In this document: positions 43,408 to 51,851 of the stretch, piece after piece | Position numbering within the stretch: position 1 is the stretch's first letter | How the letters are laid out: every line of letters starts with the position of its first letter | From: Acetobacter conturbans | Lineage (GTDB): Bacteria > Pseudomonadota > Alphaproteobacteria > Acetobacterales > Acetobacteraceae | Direction: 5' to 3' | Assembly: GCF_011516755.1 (NCBI RefSeq) | Contig: NZ_WOSY01000002.1 | Span: 62,001 to 126,000 of the forward strand | DNA: 64,000 nucleotides | Notes under the pieces: model-generated | What the model was told of the DNA's origin: nothing | What the model saw: only the letters and a program-made list of their open reading frames with translations | Databases searched by the model: none | Program-made: the position numbers and the translations under genes

Positions 43408-45746
43408 CGGCGGGTTGCGAGCACGTACACCCGCCCTATGCCCGAACGCGGTGCGTAGAACGACCCGCGACTGTGGAAGAGATAATGCTCACGCAGCGCC
43501 TGATAGACCCGTTCCGTGACTTCGATCGTCCCGACATCCGGCGCACCCTGCGCCATCAGTTCCGCGAGCGTCACCGTCTCACCCCACAGGTTGAACGTCT
43601 TGGGCTCCTTGCCAAGATCCCCGCCCATCGCCGGACCGAAATCCATGCCGATGCTGAAGATCGGCTCGATATTGGCCGTTGAAAGAAGCGTCATGCAGGT
43701 CTCGCGCAAAACCAGAGCCGCTTCCGCAAGACGCCAGATCGCCGTCGGATCGGGCTCCTTCGTGCAGCCTGCGACGCAGATCAGGCGATGGCCTGCCACC
43801 TTGACCGAGAAAAGGCTGTAACGAACAGCGATGTCCTGCACTTCGGTCGCGATCTTGTCGATGAGCGACAACAGCCCGGAGGCATCGTCGCCATTCTCCA
43901 TGACGGGGTCCGAAAAAGTGATGACCATGACCGCTACGCTCGGGAACAGTCCCTCTCCGATTTCACCACCGACTTTGGGGGCCTGCATCAGAGCCTCGTC
44001 AATCCGCGGCGGCGGCAGCACCTGCCCTGACACGGCATCGTTGCCCGTCGGAACGGCACTTTCGGCGGCGGGCAACTCCGCCATCCCGCTGAACCGGATG
44101 GAGGCGATGGAGGCAACAATTTCGAGGAAGTAGCTGACATGCTGGGCGAAAGGCGCATCCTCCATCGTGATGGCGCCTACAATGTCGGAGTGGCCCTGAC
44201 TCGTTCCGCGAATGGGGTGGACTGTCAGCGACGTTGTGCTGTTGTCCCGCATGACCATCCGCTCATAGGCCGCAGTGCGAGGGTCCCCTGCCGCTGACGC
44301 CACCGTTACAGGCGCTCCGGCGTCCACGAGCTTGAAGAAATCCTCCATGTCCTTACGGGACAACTCGAAGCCGCCGGAATGCGCTTCCTCCTTGGCGTCG
44401 TAACTGTCTTCGCAAATCAGCGCCGTGCCGTCATGCAGCAGTCGCCACAAGGAAACCCTGCGAGCATGGCTGACCCGGGCCAGTTCTTCGGTCAGGGTTA
44501 GCGCTTCGTCCTTCGCATCCAGAATATCCGGCGTGAGAGCTACCTGCTGCAGGGCAACCGTCTGGGTGCTGGTCTGGGCTCGCTCAAATGCAAGCTGACG
44601 TGTCAGCCGTTCCGCACGCTGTCCCTGCCGTCCCAGAAGACCGGCCAGCACCACGGCCAGCACCACGATGATCACGGAGAACTGGAGGCTTTCACGCCCG
44701 CTCTGCCGCGCGAAACTGGCAAAGTCATTTTCCGGAGCAACAATAAGCAGTGCCCAGTCATCGGATGTGGGCAAGGTCTGAGCCATGCCGATGTAGTTGT
44801 TGCCTTCATATTTGAAGGGGTGAGAACCGGGACCGCGCACCCGATAAATGTCGTAGATGCGGCGAAAGGTCCCTTGTGCCGTGGGATCCAGCGTCATCTT
44901 CGTGGGATCGCCATGAGCGCGAACGACCACTTTCTCGAAGTCATGACCGGCTATGATGCGCCCATTTTTGTCGAGAATGATCGCCGTCCCGTTCTGGCTG
45001 ATTTTCAATCCATCCAGAAACTGACTCAACTGATTGAGGGAGACATTGATGGCGAAAACACGCTGGACGCCATCCGTTCCGACGAGTGGGACCGCCCCTG
45101 TCACCACCAGCATCTTGGTATTTGCGTAGATCGTGGGAGGCGTCCAGGCAAAACCCTTTTTCTGGATCGTATTCTCATACCAGGGGCGCGTGCGGGGATC
45201 ATATCCGCCGGTCGGGTTTTCGTCCGAACGCAGGAGTTTTCCACTCTCGTCATAGAAATCGTGATGGAAGACCGCCTGTTTTCCGTCGGTCTTCAGTTGG
45301 GTATATTCCAGTCCCTTTCCGTTCGGATCGCGTTCAACCAGTAGAAAGTTGCCGTTCTGATCCGCGAGATAATAGGACTGAATCTGAGGGACCAGTCGCA
45401 GCATCGATGCGCCGTAAGCATAAAATGCTCTCTCGGCCACGGCTGCTGGCGCATGACCAATGAAGTCCTGTGCGAAGGACCCGCCCAGCGTAGCCGCGCC
45501 GATATAACCGGTCACATCCTGCACGACGTAGCGTTGCACGGACTGAAGCAGCTCGTGGGTGAGCTTCAGCACGCCTTCGCGGGTGGTGCGGTAGGAATGC
45601 CAGCCAATGCCGCCGATTGCCGCAAGGATGAGGACAACGGTCGCCACAGGAATAACGACCTGAATAAACTTCTGCCGCAGGGAAGCATCCGTCTGTTCGG
45701 TCGGGTCGACAATCTCGTTCGCAGCCAAGAGTTTCGCACCCCTCAT
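43404..45746 (-). CDS. CACHE-GAF membrane sensor with degenerate class III cyclase domain
   Basis: The 780-residue protein has a first membrane helix (about 27-48), a periplasmic dCACHE domain (55-340, with PRTRPWYENTIQKKGFAWTP and VVTGAVPL), a second helix (356-372), a GAF domain (395-555) and a C-terminal adenylate/guanylate cyclase fold (602-775, with FSIGMDFGPAMGGDLG and FNLWGETVTLAEL). In that fold both metal aspartates are replaced (Thr 610, His 653), as are the base-selecting Asp (Asn 719), the Asn (Thr 726) and the Arg (Leu 730). It should sense a ligand but not make cNMP. ATG 45746 is preferred over TTG 45776. Confidence 0.82.
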   Translation of the reverse strand: MRGAKLLAANEIVDPTEQTDASLRQKFIQVVIPVATVVLILAAIGGIGWHSYRTTREGVLKLTHELLQSVQRYVVQDVTGYIGAATLGGSFAQDFIGHAPAAVAERAFYAYGASMLRLVPQIQSYYLADQNGNFLLVERDPNGKGLEYTQLKTDGKQAVFHHDFYDESGKLLRSDENPTGGYDPRTRPWYENTIQKKGFAWTPPTIYANTKMLVVTGAVPLVGTDGVQRVFAINVSLNQLSQFLDGLKISQNGTAIILDKNGRIIAGHDFEKVVVRAHGDPTKMTLDPTAQGTFRRIYDIYRVRGPGSHPFKYEGNNYIGMAQTLPTSDDWALLIVAPENDFASFARQSGRESLQFSVIIVVLAVVLAGLLGRQGQRAERLTRQLAFERAQTSTQTVALQQVALTPDILDAKDEALTLTEELARVSHARRVSLWRLLHDGTALICEDSYDAKEEAHSGGFELSRKDMEDFFKLVDAGAPVTVASAAGDPRTAAYERMVMRDNSTTSLTVHPIRGTSQGHSDIVGAITMEDAPFAQHVSYFLEIVASIASIRFSGMAELPAAESAVPTGNDAVSGQVLPPPRIDEALMQAPKVGGEIGEGLFPSVAVMVITFSDPVMENGDDASGLLSLIDKIATEVQDIAVRYSLFSVKVAGHRLICVAGCTKEPDPTAIWRLAEAALVLRETCMTLLSTANIEPIFSIGMDFGPAMGGDLGKEPKTFNLWGETVTLAELMAQGAPDVGTIEVTERVYQALREHYLFHSRGSFYAPRSGIGRVYVLATRR

Positions 45747-45825
45747 CCAGACGTGCAGGCTTCGGCACGCGCGCAACGGTCTAACTTTAACAAGGTCTTA
45801 CCAAAAATCTCCAGCTCTAAACACC

Positions 45826-47208
45826 CTATGCGAGTGGCATGAGAGACCGGTGACGCCAGCAGAGCGCCCAATAGAGCACACTGGCGATGAAAATCGCGGA
45901 GAAACTGGCGGAATAACCGAACCATACTCCCCATGAACCGTAGAATCTGGCGAACAGGTAGCCTGCGGGTAATTCGATCAGAGCAATGCAGCCCAGCATG
46001 ATTGCCATTGGTGGAACCGTGTCACCACTGGCCCGCATCGCCGCACCCAGCACGCCACCCAGCGAGAGCAGGACGGCACTCCACATCACGGAACGGAAGA
46101 CATGGGTGGTGATCGCAATCACCTTGGGGTCGGATGTAAAAAGGGAAGACACCATCTCGGGGGCGAGCGAGACGAACAACGCCAGCGCACTTGTCAGAGC
46201 CAGACCGATCCCGAAACCCAGAGCCAGCACGGCGCGCGCCCTTTCAGGCTGGCGCGCTCCGATCGCATGCGAACACAGCACGGACACCGTGATGCCCACC
46301 GCCATGCCGGGATATTCGATATAGGTCAGCGTCTGCGTGAAAAGACCGTAGGCCGCTGTCATATCCACACCGAACCCGTTGATGCGTCCGACCAGCACGA
46401 CTTCGGCAAGCCCCTGCGTCGCTATCTCAATGGTTGACGGAAATCCAAGCCGGATCACGGAACGCAAAACTTCCCGCGAAGGCAGAAGCTCGCGCATCAT
46501 CTGTCGGCCGGGAGCCAGAGGATGGCCAAGCCGTCGCAGCCAGACGGCCGCCAGCAACAGCGCGGTGCACCAGCTGATGATGCCCGTCACCGCTGCTCCC
46601 GAAATCCCAAGTCGGCTTGTGATCAGGATGGGTGTCAGCACCAGTGACATGATGATCTGCAACGCCATCATCGCCAGTGGGCGAATATTGTCTCCCGCAC
46701 CCCTGAGCGTGATGGAGACAGTGATGACCAGAATCAGTGCCGGCGTTCCGGCAAGAAAGACCCGGCAATATTGAGCTGCATGCGCGGAAATATCATGCGG
46801 CACGCTGAACAACGTCAGCATCGGCTGCACCATCCACTGCCCTGCGACGGCAATCACGCCCCCGAAAACCACAGACATCGATATGGAGGCCGCTGCGGCT
46901 GCCCGGGCCCGCTCAGGCTCCCCGGCTCCCCAGAACTGCCCGACAAGCACACTCGCACCGGTTCCCAGCCCCACGCCGCAGGAAACCAGTATCAGCAGCA
47001 GAGGATAAAACGTGCTGGCGGCAGCGAGATCGGCGGCCCCCAGAAGGCGGCCGATATAAATATTGCCGATCGTTCCCGAAAGTGACTGCAGGATGCAGTC
47101 CAGAAGAACGGGCAACATGAAAATCAGGAAAGAACTGATGAGGCTTCGATCGTTCTGCCGTGCTTGCGGTTCTGACCGAATATCGTCGTCCGTCTGTTCG
47201 ATCGACAC
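45826..47208 (-). CDS. MATE family efflux transporter
   Basis: A 460-residue protein with 12 predicted helices in two halves. FMLPVLLDCILQSLSGTIGN, YIGRLLGAADLAAASTFYPL, GTGASVLVGQFWGAGEPERA and the matching second-half YIEYPGMAVGITVSVLCSHA are typical of the NorM/DinF-type MATE fold. It exports cationic drugs or metabolites in exchange for protons or sodium. A 500-base shift would be needed to link it with the sensor operon, so it is treated as a separate unit. An inverted repeat 31-68 bases upstream may be its operator. Confidence 0.9.
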   Translation of the reverse strand: MSIEQTDDDIRSEPQARQNDRSLISSFLIFMLPVLLDCILQSLSGTIGNIYIGRLLGAADLAAASTFYPLLLILVSCGVGLGTGASVLVGQFWGAGEPERARAAAAASISMSVVFGGVIAVAGQWMVQPMLTLFSVPHDISAHAAQYCRVFLAGTPALILVITVSITLRGAGDNIRPLAMMALQIIMSLVLTPILITSRLGISGAAVTGIISWCTALLLAAVWLRRLGHPLAPGRQMMRELLPSREVLRSVIRLGFPSTIEIATQGLAEVVLVGRINGFGVDMTAAYGLFTQTLTYIEYPGMAVGITVSVLCSHAIGARQPERARAVLALGFGIGLALTSALALFVSLAPEMVSSLFTSDPKVIAITTHVFRSVMWSAVLLSLGGVLGAAMRASGDTVPPMAIMLGCIALIELPAGYLFARFYGSWGVWFGYSASFSAIFIASVLYWALCWRHRSLMPLA

Positions 47209-47238
47209 AGTATTCTCACTCAGTGACAGGCTTCATTG

Positions 47239-47276
47239 TTCGTAACGGGTGCGTGCATCGCATTGCCTGTTACGAA
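47239..47276. promoter_or_regulatory. Inverted repeat upstream of the MATE gene, possible operator
   Basis: TTCGTAAC (47239-47246) is inverted at 47269-47276 (GTTACGAA), extendable by GGG/CCT with one wobble, separated by 22 bases. It lies 31-68 bases before the MATE start. No T-run follows on the minus strand, so a regulator site or mRNA leader hairpin is more likely than a terminator. The rest of the 340-base gap to the tRNA shows nothing else clear. Confidence 0.4.
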
Positions 47277-47549
47277 AGAGCTTCATTTGAAAGCCGGCTT
47301 TCATAAAACACTGAAGTGGCAAAACAAAGTCTTGTTGACGTGGCGATCAGTCCAGACGTTTCACCGCTCAACTTTCACAGCCAGAAAAACACTCGATCTG
47401 GGTAAGGCCTGCCTATGATGTTTTTATGACTACAGGTAGGAATGACTGTCTTTATTTTGTTTTCAAGACAGCTGAACCTGCTGGCCGGTTTCTTCAACAT
47501 ATTGTCTTGCGTTGAAGATTTCGTTTCAACCACCATACTGGTGGGAAAG

Positions 47550-47625
<76 letters not shown>

Positions 47626-47712
47626 GCCGACGGGAGGGTTCCTACCCGCTGAGGGCAGTCTCGGCAAGCCCCCAAATCCATTTGCGAGAGACTTTTTATC
47701 CCTCGCCCTCAC

Positions 47713-48135
47713 TCAGTCGTCCCGATGGATCTTTTCCATACGCTCGTGACGTTCCTGCGCCTCAATGGACAGAGTGGCGATGGGACGTGCTTCGAGCCGT
47801 TTCAGGCCGATCGGCTCTCCGGTTTCCTCACAGAAACCGTAATTGCCATTCTCGATACGCTGCAATGCCTGATTGATCTTGCCAATAAGCTTGCGAGCAC
47901 GATCCCGGGTGCGCAGTTCCAGCGCCCGGTCTGTCTCGACACTGGCCCGATCCGTGACGTCAGCTTCATGGATTCCCCCCTCGGAGAGGCTGGCCAGCGT
48001 GCCGCCAGCTTCCTTAAGAAGCTCCGCACGCCATTTGATCAGCTTCTGACGGAAATATTCCGTCTGCAGGGGGTTCATGAATTCTTCGTCGTCAGACGGT
48101 CCATAGTCCGGAGGAAGTGTTAACATGTCTTTCAT
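47713..48135 (-). CDS. dksA: RNA polymerase-binding transcription factor DksA
   Basis: A 140-residue protein of two coiled-coil helices (YFRQKLIKWRAELLKEAGGT; ARKLIGKINQALQRIENGNY) and a C-terminal region GFCEETGEPIGLKRLEARPI, then ATLSIEAQERHER. DksA enters the RNA polymerase secondary channel and works with ppGpp. Only one cysteine of the four-Cys zinc finger remains, as in many alphaproteobacterial DksA proteins. The acidic tip at the helix turn (HEADVTDRASVETDRA) is preserved, so activity is expected. It lies just upstream of tRNA-Thr. Confidence 0.93.
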   Translation of the reverse strand: MKDMLTLPPDYGPSDDEEFMNPLQTEYFRQKLIKWRAELLKEAGGTLASLSEGGIHEADVTDRASVETDRALELRTRDRARKLIGKINQALQRIENGNYGFCEETGEPIGLKRLEARPIATLSIEAQERHERMEKIHRDD

Positions 48136-48252
48136 CTCCGTTCCCTGAGGCGGCGCCCCCTCACGAATGCGCGGCTTATAGCGGCGCCCACCGATCCAGC
48201 CAAGCTCGAATCGGCGTATGATTTTCTGCTATGCTTCCAGACGGAAAAATTT

Positions 48253-48717
48253 TCAGGACTGGTCGGCTGTAGGCCCCACCTGCTGAGAAATATGATTTTT
48301 CTTATTTTCCTGTCGCCTTATTCTGGCGGCCTCCACGGCAAGCTTCACACGGATGGAATTGGCTACCGCTGCAATGCCGTTCATCCCCGATGGCGGCATG
48401 TCCCGGCAGATTCCATCCAGCTCAACCAGCAACGCTTCCGGGGATGAGCGTCCGTCCAGCAAAGCAATCTGCAGTTTTTTCAGCACATCAAGAGCAGCCT
48501 GACCCCAGGCCAGTGTTTCACGATGCTCTTTCTCATCCCCTGCCAGAGAAGATTCCTGCAACGACAATAAGGTGAGAGAAACTGCCGCCGGTCTGATCTC
48601 GGATTCGGTGGCCTCCACTTCCCGTGGCAGTGAAAACGCAGACTTTGCCGACGGGCTTCGAGTCTTTGAAGGCATCCTTCCGCGGGTCACATAGCCGAGT
48701 GAGTCGATTCTGCTCAT
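48253..48717 (-). CDS. fliX: Flagellar assembly regulator FliX
   Basis: A 154-residue protein beginning MSRIDSLGYV with a low-complexity basic linker and then a helical domain (ETLAWGQAALDVLKKLQIAL, LVELDGICRDMPPSGMNGIA, VRVKLAVEAARIRRQE-like end). FliX is known only from alphaproteobacteria, where it helps P-ring assembly and couples basal-body completion to FlbD-dependent gene expression. Its divergent placement next to flgI is the same as in Caulobacter. No flbD is in the window. Confidence 0.8.
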   Translation of the reverse strand: MSRIDSLGYVTRGRMPSKTRSPSAKSAFSLPREVEATESEIRPAAVSLTLLSLQESSLAGDEKEHRETLAWGQAALDVLKKLQIALLDGRSSPEALLVELDGICRDMPPSGMNGIAAVANSIRVKLAVEAARIRRQENKKNHISQQVGPTADQS

Positions 48718-48867
48718 TGGATCTCCGCGTCCTCTCTCAGAGTGAAGCGGCCTGCAGGCGGGGACCGCTTGTCTTCAAAGAAGGACACCCCTGCGCCCGT
48801 TCAGAAATTGTTTGTTCTTCCAGTCGATAGTGTGGCCTCGAAACATTTACGAGCGGCAAAGAACGGA

Positions 48868-50019
48868 ATGACCTTTTTTTCTCGCAGGTTTGAAACCCGG
48901 AATCCCAAGGTGTTTCGCCTGTTTTCGACGCTCCTTCTCGGCATCTCCATTCTGATTCAGCCCTTCTCCGCTGAGGCGGCCCGGGTTCGAATCAAGGATA
49001 TTGCCGACTTTGAAGGAGTCCGGACCAACCAGCTTATCGGTTACGGACTTGTCGTCGGTCTTCATGGCACGGGCGATAAGCTGACCAATGTGCTTTTTAC
49101 CCGCGAAACGCTCATCAGCATGCTCAACCGTCTGGGCGTGAACATCCGTGACCGTGAAATCCAGCTGCAAACCCATGATGTCGCTGCCGTCATGGTCACG
49201 GCCGATCTCCCGGCTTTCTCGCATGGAGGCGGCCGAATCGACGTTACGGTTTCCGCAACGGGTGATGCCACTGACCTCACAGGAGGCACTCTCCTTGTCA
49301 CCCCGCTTATGGCGGCTGACGGAGAGGTCTATGCCGTGGCGCAGGGGTCACTGGCGACCAATGCTTTCAGTGCCAAAGGTGCCGCCGCATCGATCGTTCA
49401 TAACATTCCGACCAACGGTCATATCGCCAATGGTGCGGTTGTCGAACGTGAGGTGCCGGTTGATCTGGCCAACAAGAAACAATTGCATCTCTCTCTGCGA
49501 AACCCGGATTTCACGACTGCCACCCGAATGGCGCAAGCGATCAATTCCAATATTGGCGGCAATATCGCCAGGGTCATGGATCCCCGCACCATCGCTCTCG
49601 ATCTTACAATGCGGGACAATATCCAGTCCCTGTCGCTGATCGGTGACCTGATGGTCGAGCCCGATACTCTCGCCAAGGTCGTGGTCGATGATGCGAGCGG
49701 AACAATCGTGATCGGCAATGATGTGCGCATCAGCACGGTCGCGATCGCACAAGGCAATCTGACCATTCAGGTGACCGAGACGCCGATCGTGTCTCAGCCG
49801 GGACCGATGTCGAATGGGACCACCACGGTTGCGCCGCGCACCAGCATCAATGTGAACAACGGGAACAATGCCAAGCTGGGTATTCTGAGAAACGGACCTG
49901 CTCTCAGCGATCTGGTATCGGGCCTCAATGCCCTTGGTGTTGGACCCCGCGACATGATTTCAATTCTTCAGGCCATCAAGGCCGATGGCGCATTACAGGC
50001 AGATCTGGAGGTCCGATGA
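48868..50019 (+). CDS. flgI: Flagellar P-ring protein FlgI
   Basis: A 383-residue periplasmic protein that polymerises into the P-ring around the flagellar rod. It has a signal peptide (RLFSTLLLGISILIQPFSAE), then ARVRIKDIADFEGVRTNQLI, GYGLVVGLHGTGDK, and the C-terminal TSINVNNGNNAKLGILRNGP, then LVSGLNALGVGPRDMISILQ. These are canonical. I start at ATG 48868 because it gives a normal signal peptide; a start at 48742 would add 42 residues. The stop overlaps the flgJ-like start by four bases (ATGA at 50016). Confidence 0.95.
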   Translation: MTFFSRRFETRNPKVFRLFSTLLLGISILIQPFSAEAARVRIKDIADFEGVRTNQLIGYGLVVGLHGTGDKLTNVLFTRETLISMLNRLGVNIRDREIQLQTHDVAAVMVTADLPAFSHGGGRIDVTVSATGDATDLTGGTLLVTPLMAADGEVYAVAQGSLATNAFSAKGAAASIVHNIPTNGHIANGAVVEREVPVDLANKKQLHLSLRNPDFTTATRMAQAINSNIGGNIARVMDPRTIALDLTMRDNIQSLSLIGDLMVEPDTLAKVVVDDASGTIVIGNDVRISTVAIAQGNLTIQVTETPIVSQPGPMSNGTTTVAPRTSINVNNGNNAKLGILRNGPALSDLVSGLNALGVGPRDMISILQAIKADGALQADLEVR

Positions 50020-50333
50020 CGACGGCCATTAAAAATCTGATGTCTCCGGGCACTTATACAGTCCAGCAGTCCAGCGGCTCAGAAACGGTAGATCCGAAGA
50101 TATGGAAGACCGCCAAAGATTTTGAATCCATGACGATCAACCAGATGCTGGAGCCCATGTTTGACACTGTGGATACGTCAGCCGGTTTCTTCGGTGGTGG
50201 CGTGGGAGAATCAAGCTTCAAGCCCATGCTGACCACGGAAATGGCCAAACAAATCGAAAATAGTGGTGGCCTCGGTCTGGCCCCATCCGTCTATCACCAA
50301 ATGCTAGAAATGCAGGAGAAGGCAAAGCAATGA
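50016..50333 (+). CDS. flgJ: Rod-binding protein, FlgJ N-terminal type
   Basis: A 105-residue protein with WKTAKDFESMTINQMLEPMF, FGGGVGESSFKPMLTTEMAK and GGLGLAPSVYHQMLEMQEKA, the FlgJ rod-binding domain. It lacks the muramidase half of enterobacterial FlgJ, as usual in alphaproteobacteria (CheL in Caulobacter). It acts as a cap or chaperone for rod assembly in the periplasm. It overlaps flgI and the next gene by four bases each, so the three are translationally coupled. Confidence 0.88.
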   Translation: MTTAIKNLMSPGTYTVQQSSGSETVDPKIWKTAKDFESMTINQMLEPMFDTVDTSAGFFGGGVGESSFKPMLTTEMAKQIENSGGLGLAPSVYHQMLEMQEKAKQ

Positions 50334-50725
50334 ACGAAGCCCTATCTGTCATTGACAGCGCAACATCGATCCTTGAGGAAGAAAACAGCAACATTACGGA
50401 CGGAAATATAACGGCTGTTGCTGGGCTTTTCAAAAGGAAGGAAGCCGTTCTTGCGCGGCTGAACAGTCTGTCGATGGAGTGCAAAAGCAAGGCCCCATCT
50501 GAAGTCTGTTGTTCAGCGGAAGTGCGAGACGCGGCAAAGAAACTGGAGACCGCAATTGAGTTGAATCGCACACTTCTAAAGAGAGCGATGACAGCGCAGG
50601 CGCATATCATTCAGTTGCTGACAAGTGCAGTTACCCGGCCAGACACCAAAACTCCTTACGGAAAGAATGGGTCTTACAATTCAGCTCAAAAAATGCATGG
50701 AAAGACTTATCGCAAGAACGCCTGA
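50330..50725 (+). CDS. FlgN/FlbY-like flagellar chaperone candidate
   Basis: A 131-residue helical protein with LSVIDSATSILEEENSNITD, then VAGLFKRKEAVLARLNSL and KKLETAIELNRTLLKRAMTA, the long paired-helix pattern of FlgN-type chaperones that guard hook-filament junction proteins. It starts in an ATGA overlap with the flgJ-like gene, the position of flbY in the Caulobacter flgI operon. Base composition is less GC-rich than in flgI. Sequence similarity alone is weak, so the call leans on context. Confidence 0.6.
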   Translation: MNEALSVIDSATSILEEENSNITDGNITAVAGLFKRKEAVLARLNSLSMECKSKAPSEVCCSAEVRDAAKKLETAIELNRTLLKRAMTAQAHIIQLLTSAVTRPDTKTPYGKNGSYNSAQKMHGKTYRKNA

Positions 50726-50759
50726 GAGACCCTTTAAGCGTTCAGGTAATGTGTGCGGA

Positions 50760-50812
50760 TACTTTAAAATAAAAAACGGGAGCAGTGTGCTGTAATCAAC
50801 ACCCTACTCCCG
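50760..50812 (-). terminator. Intrinsic terminator of the histone-like gene
   Basis: On the minus strand CGGGAG (rc of 50807-50812) pairs with CTCCCG (rc of 50777-50782), with an inner GTGT/ACAC stem, followed by TTTTTTATTTTA. It lies 15 bases after the stop of the H1-like gene and has the classic form. On the plus strand it also follows the flagellar genes but has no T-run there. Confidence 0.75.
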
Positions 50813-50826
50813 CATATATTCTATAT

Positions 50827-51360
50827 TTAGCCGCGACGAGCTACTCGCGACGTCGTCTTGGCTCGCGCTGCCGAACGCTTTGCTGGTGCTGCAGCAACCG
50901 GTGCAGTTTTTTCAGCTGCAAGTCTGTCCAGCCGCTTTTGCTTTCTGGCGGTCTGCGTATGACGGAGCTTTTCAACGGCTGACAGTTTCACCTGAGCGGC
51001 CTCTTTCCGGGGCGTGCTCTTGCTAGCTGCTTTCGCAGAAACCTTGGGGGCCGCTTTTACTTTTTCCACGATCTTCGGTGCGCGTGCTTTGGCGGGGGCC
51101 TTGGCGACTACGGGGGCAGCTTTTTTCATAACAGCCGCTTTCTTGGGCGCAGCGGCTGTCCGTGCCGTCTTGGCTGCTGGCTTCGCAGGAGCAGCTGCGG
51201 CCACGCGGGTTTTTGCGCGACTGGTCACAGTCTCTTCCACCACGGCCTTCTTACGGCCTCTTGTGGCAGGGGCCGGAGTGGAAGCAGTGACTTTCTGTCG
51301 TGCGGCTGGTTTGGCAGCAGGAGCAGGCGTGGCTGCTGACTTGCTTGGTTTTCTGGCCAT
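50827..51360 (-). CDS. Histone H1-like Ala/Lys/Pro-rich basic protein
   Basis: This 177-residue protein consists almost wholly of Lys, Ala, Arg, Pro, Val and Thr, with repeats such as KPAAKTARTAAAPKKAA and KAPAKARAPKIVEKVKAA, and one more regular helix near 130-150 (SAVEKLRHTQTARKQKRLDR). It resembles eukaryotic H1 tails and bacterial AlgP/Hc1-like proteins, which bind DNA or RNA non-specifically. The function is presumed nucleoid-associated. It stands alone with its own terminator. Low complexity makes homology calls unreliable. Confidence 0.72.
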   Translation of the reverse strand: MARKPSKSAATPAPAAKPAARQKVTASTPAPATRGRKKAVVEETVTSRAKTRVAAAAPAKPAAKTARTAAAPKKAAVMKKAAPVVAKAPAKARAPKIVEKVKAAPKVSAKAASKSTPRKEAAQVKLSAVEKLRHTQTARKQKRLDRLAAEKTAPVAAAPAKRSAARAKTTSRVARRG

Positions 51361-51851
51361 GATTTTGTCTTATCCCGTCAAATCGACATCAGGCTGCATT
51401 TGCAAACACTGAAGTATTTATTGAAACTTTCTAAGGAATTGACTTCAGAATCTACCCTTCAATCTCATCGAAAAGGTGATAATTCAGCCGTTTCCTCACT
51501 ATTTAATTTGATTGCAATATAGATTCGACATGGCGTTTGCAACATCATCAATCTGCGGTTCTGTAAGAAAACACGTTCCCACGCAGCAGAAAGCCCCCCG
51601 CCCATCCACTGCAATTTAAAAATTCACTTCCCATGACAAGGAAGTATTACGCGCATGTGCCTGAGAAAATAACTTTCAAAATATGGAAAACCCCATATGC
51701 ACTCCCGTCATATCTAGAGCTTTCGCAACTGGTTTCGTCGAGCGTATCTCGCCTGACATATGCATCATCCGATAAAAGCTATTTGTGATTCTGTCTTTGT
51801 TTCGCTATTTCTTTCGCATCTTAAATTTCCTCTGCGACAGGATGGCGTGGC
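51361..51851. other. 490-base AT-rich divergent intergenic region
   Basis: This gap separates the H1-like gene (minus) from mtnA (plus) and must hold both promoters. It is AT-rich compared with its neighbours. No gene, tRNA or clear riboswitch was recognised; in particular I saw no SAM-riboswitch-like aptamer followed by a terminator before mtnA. A TTGACT at about 51435 could be a -35 box but lacks a convincing -10 partner. Confidence 0.4.
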
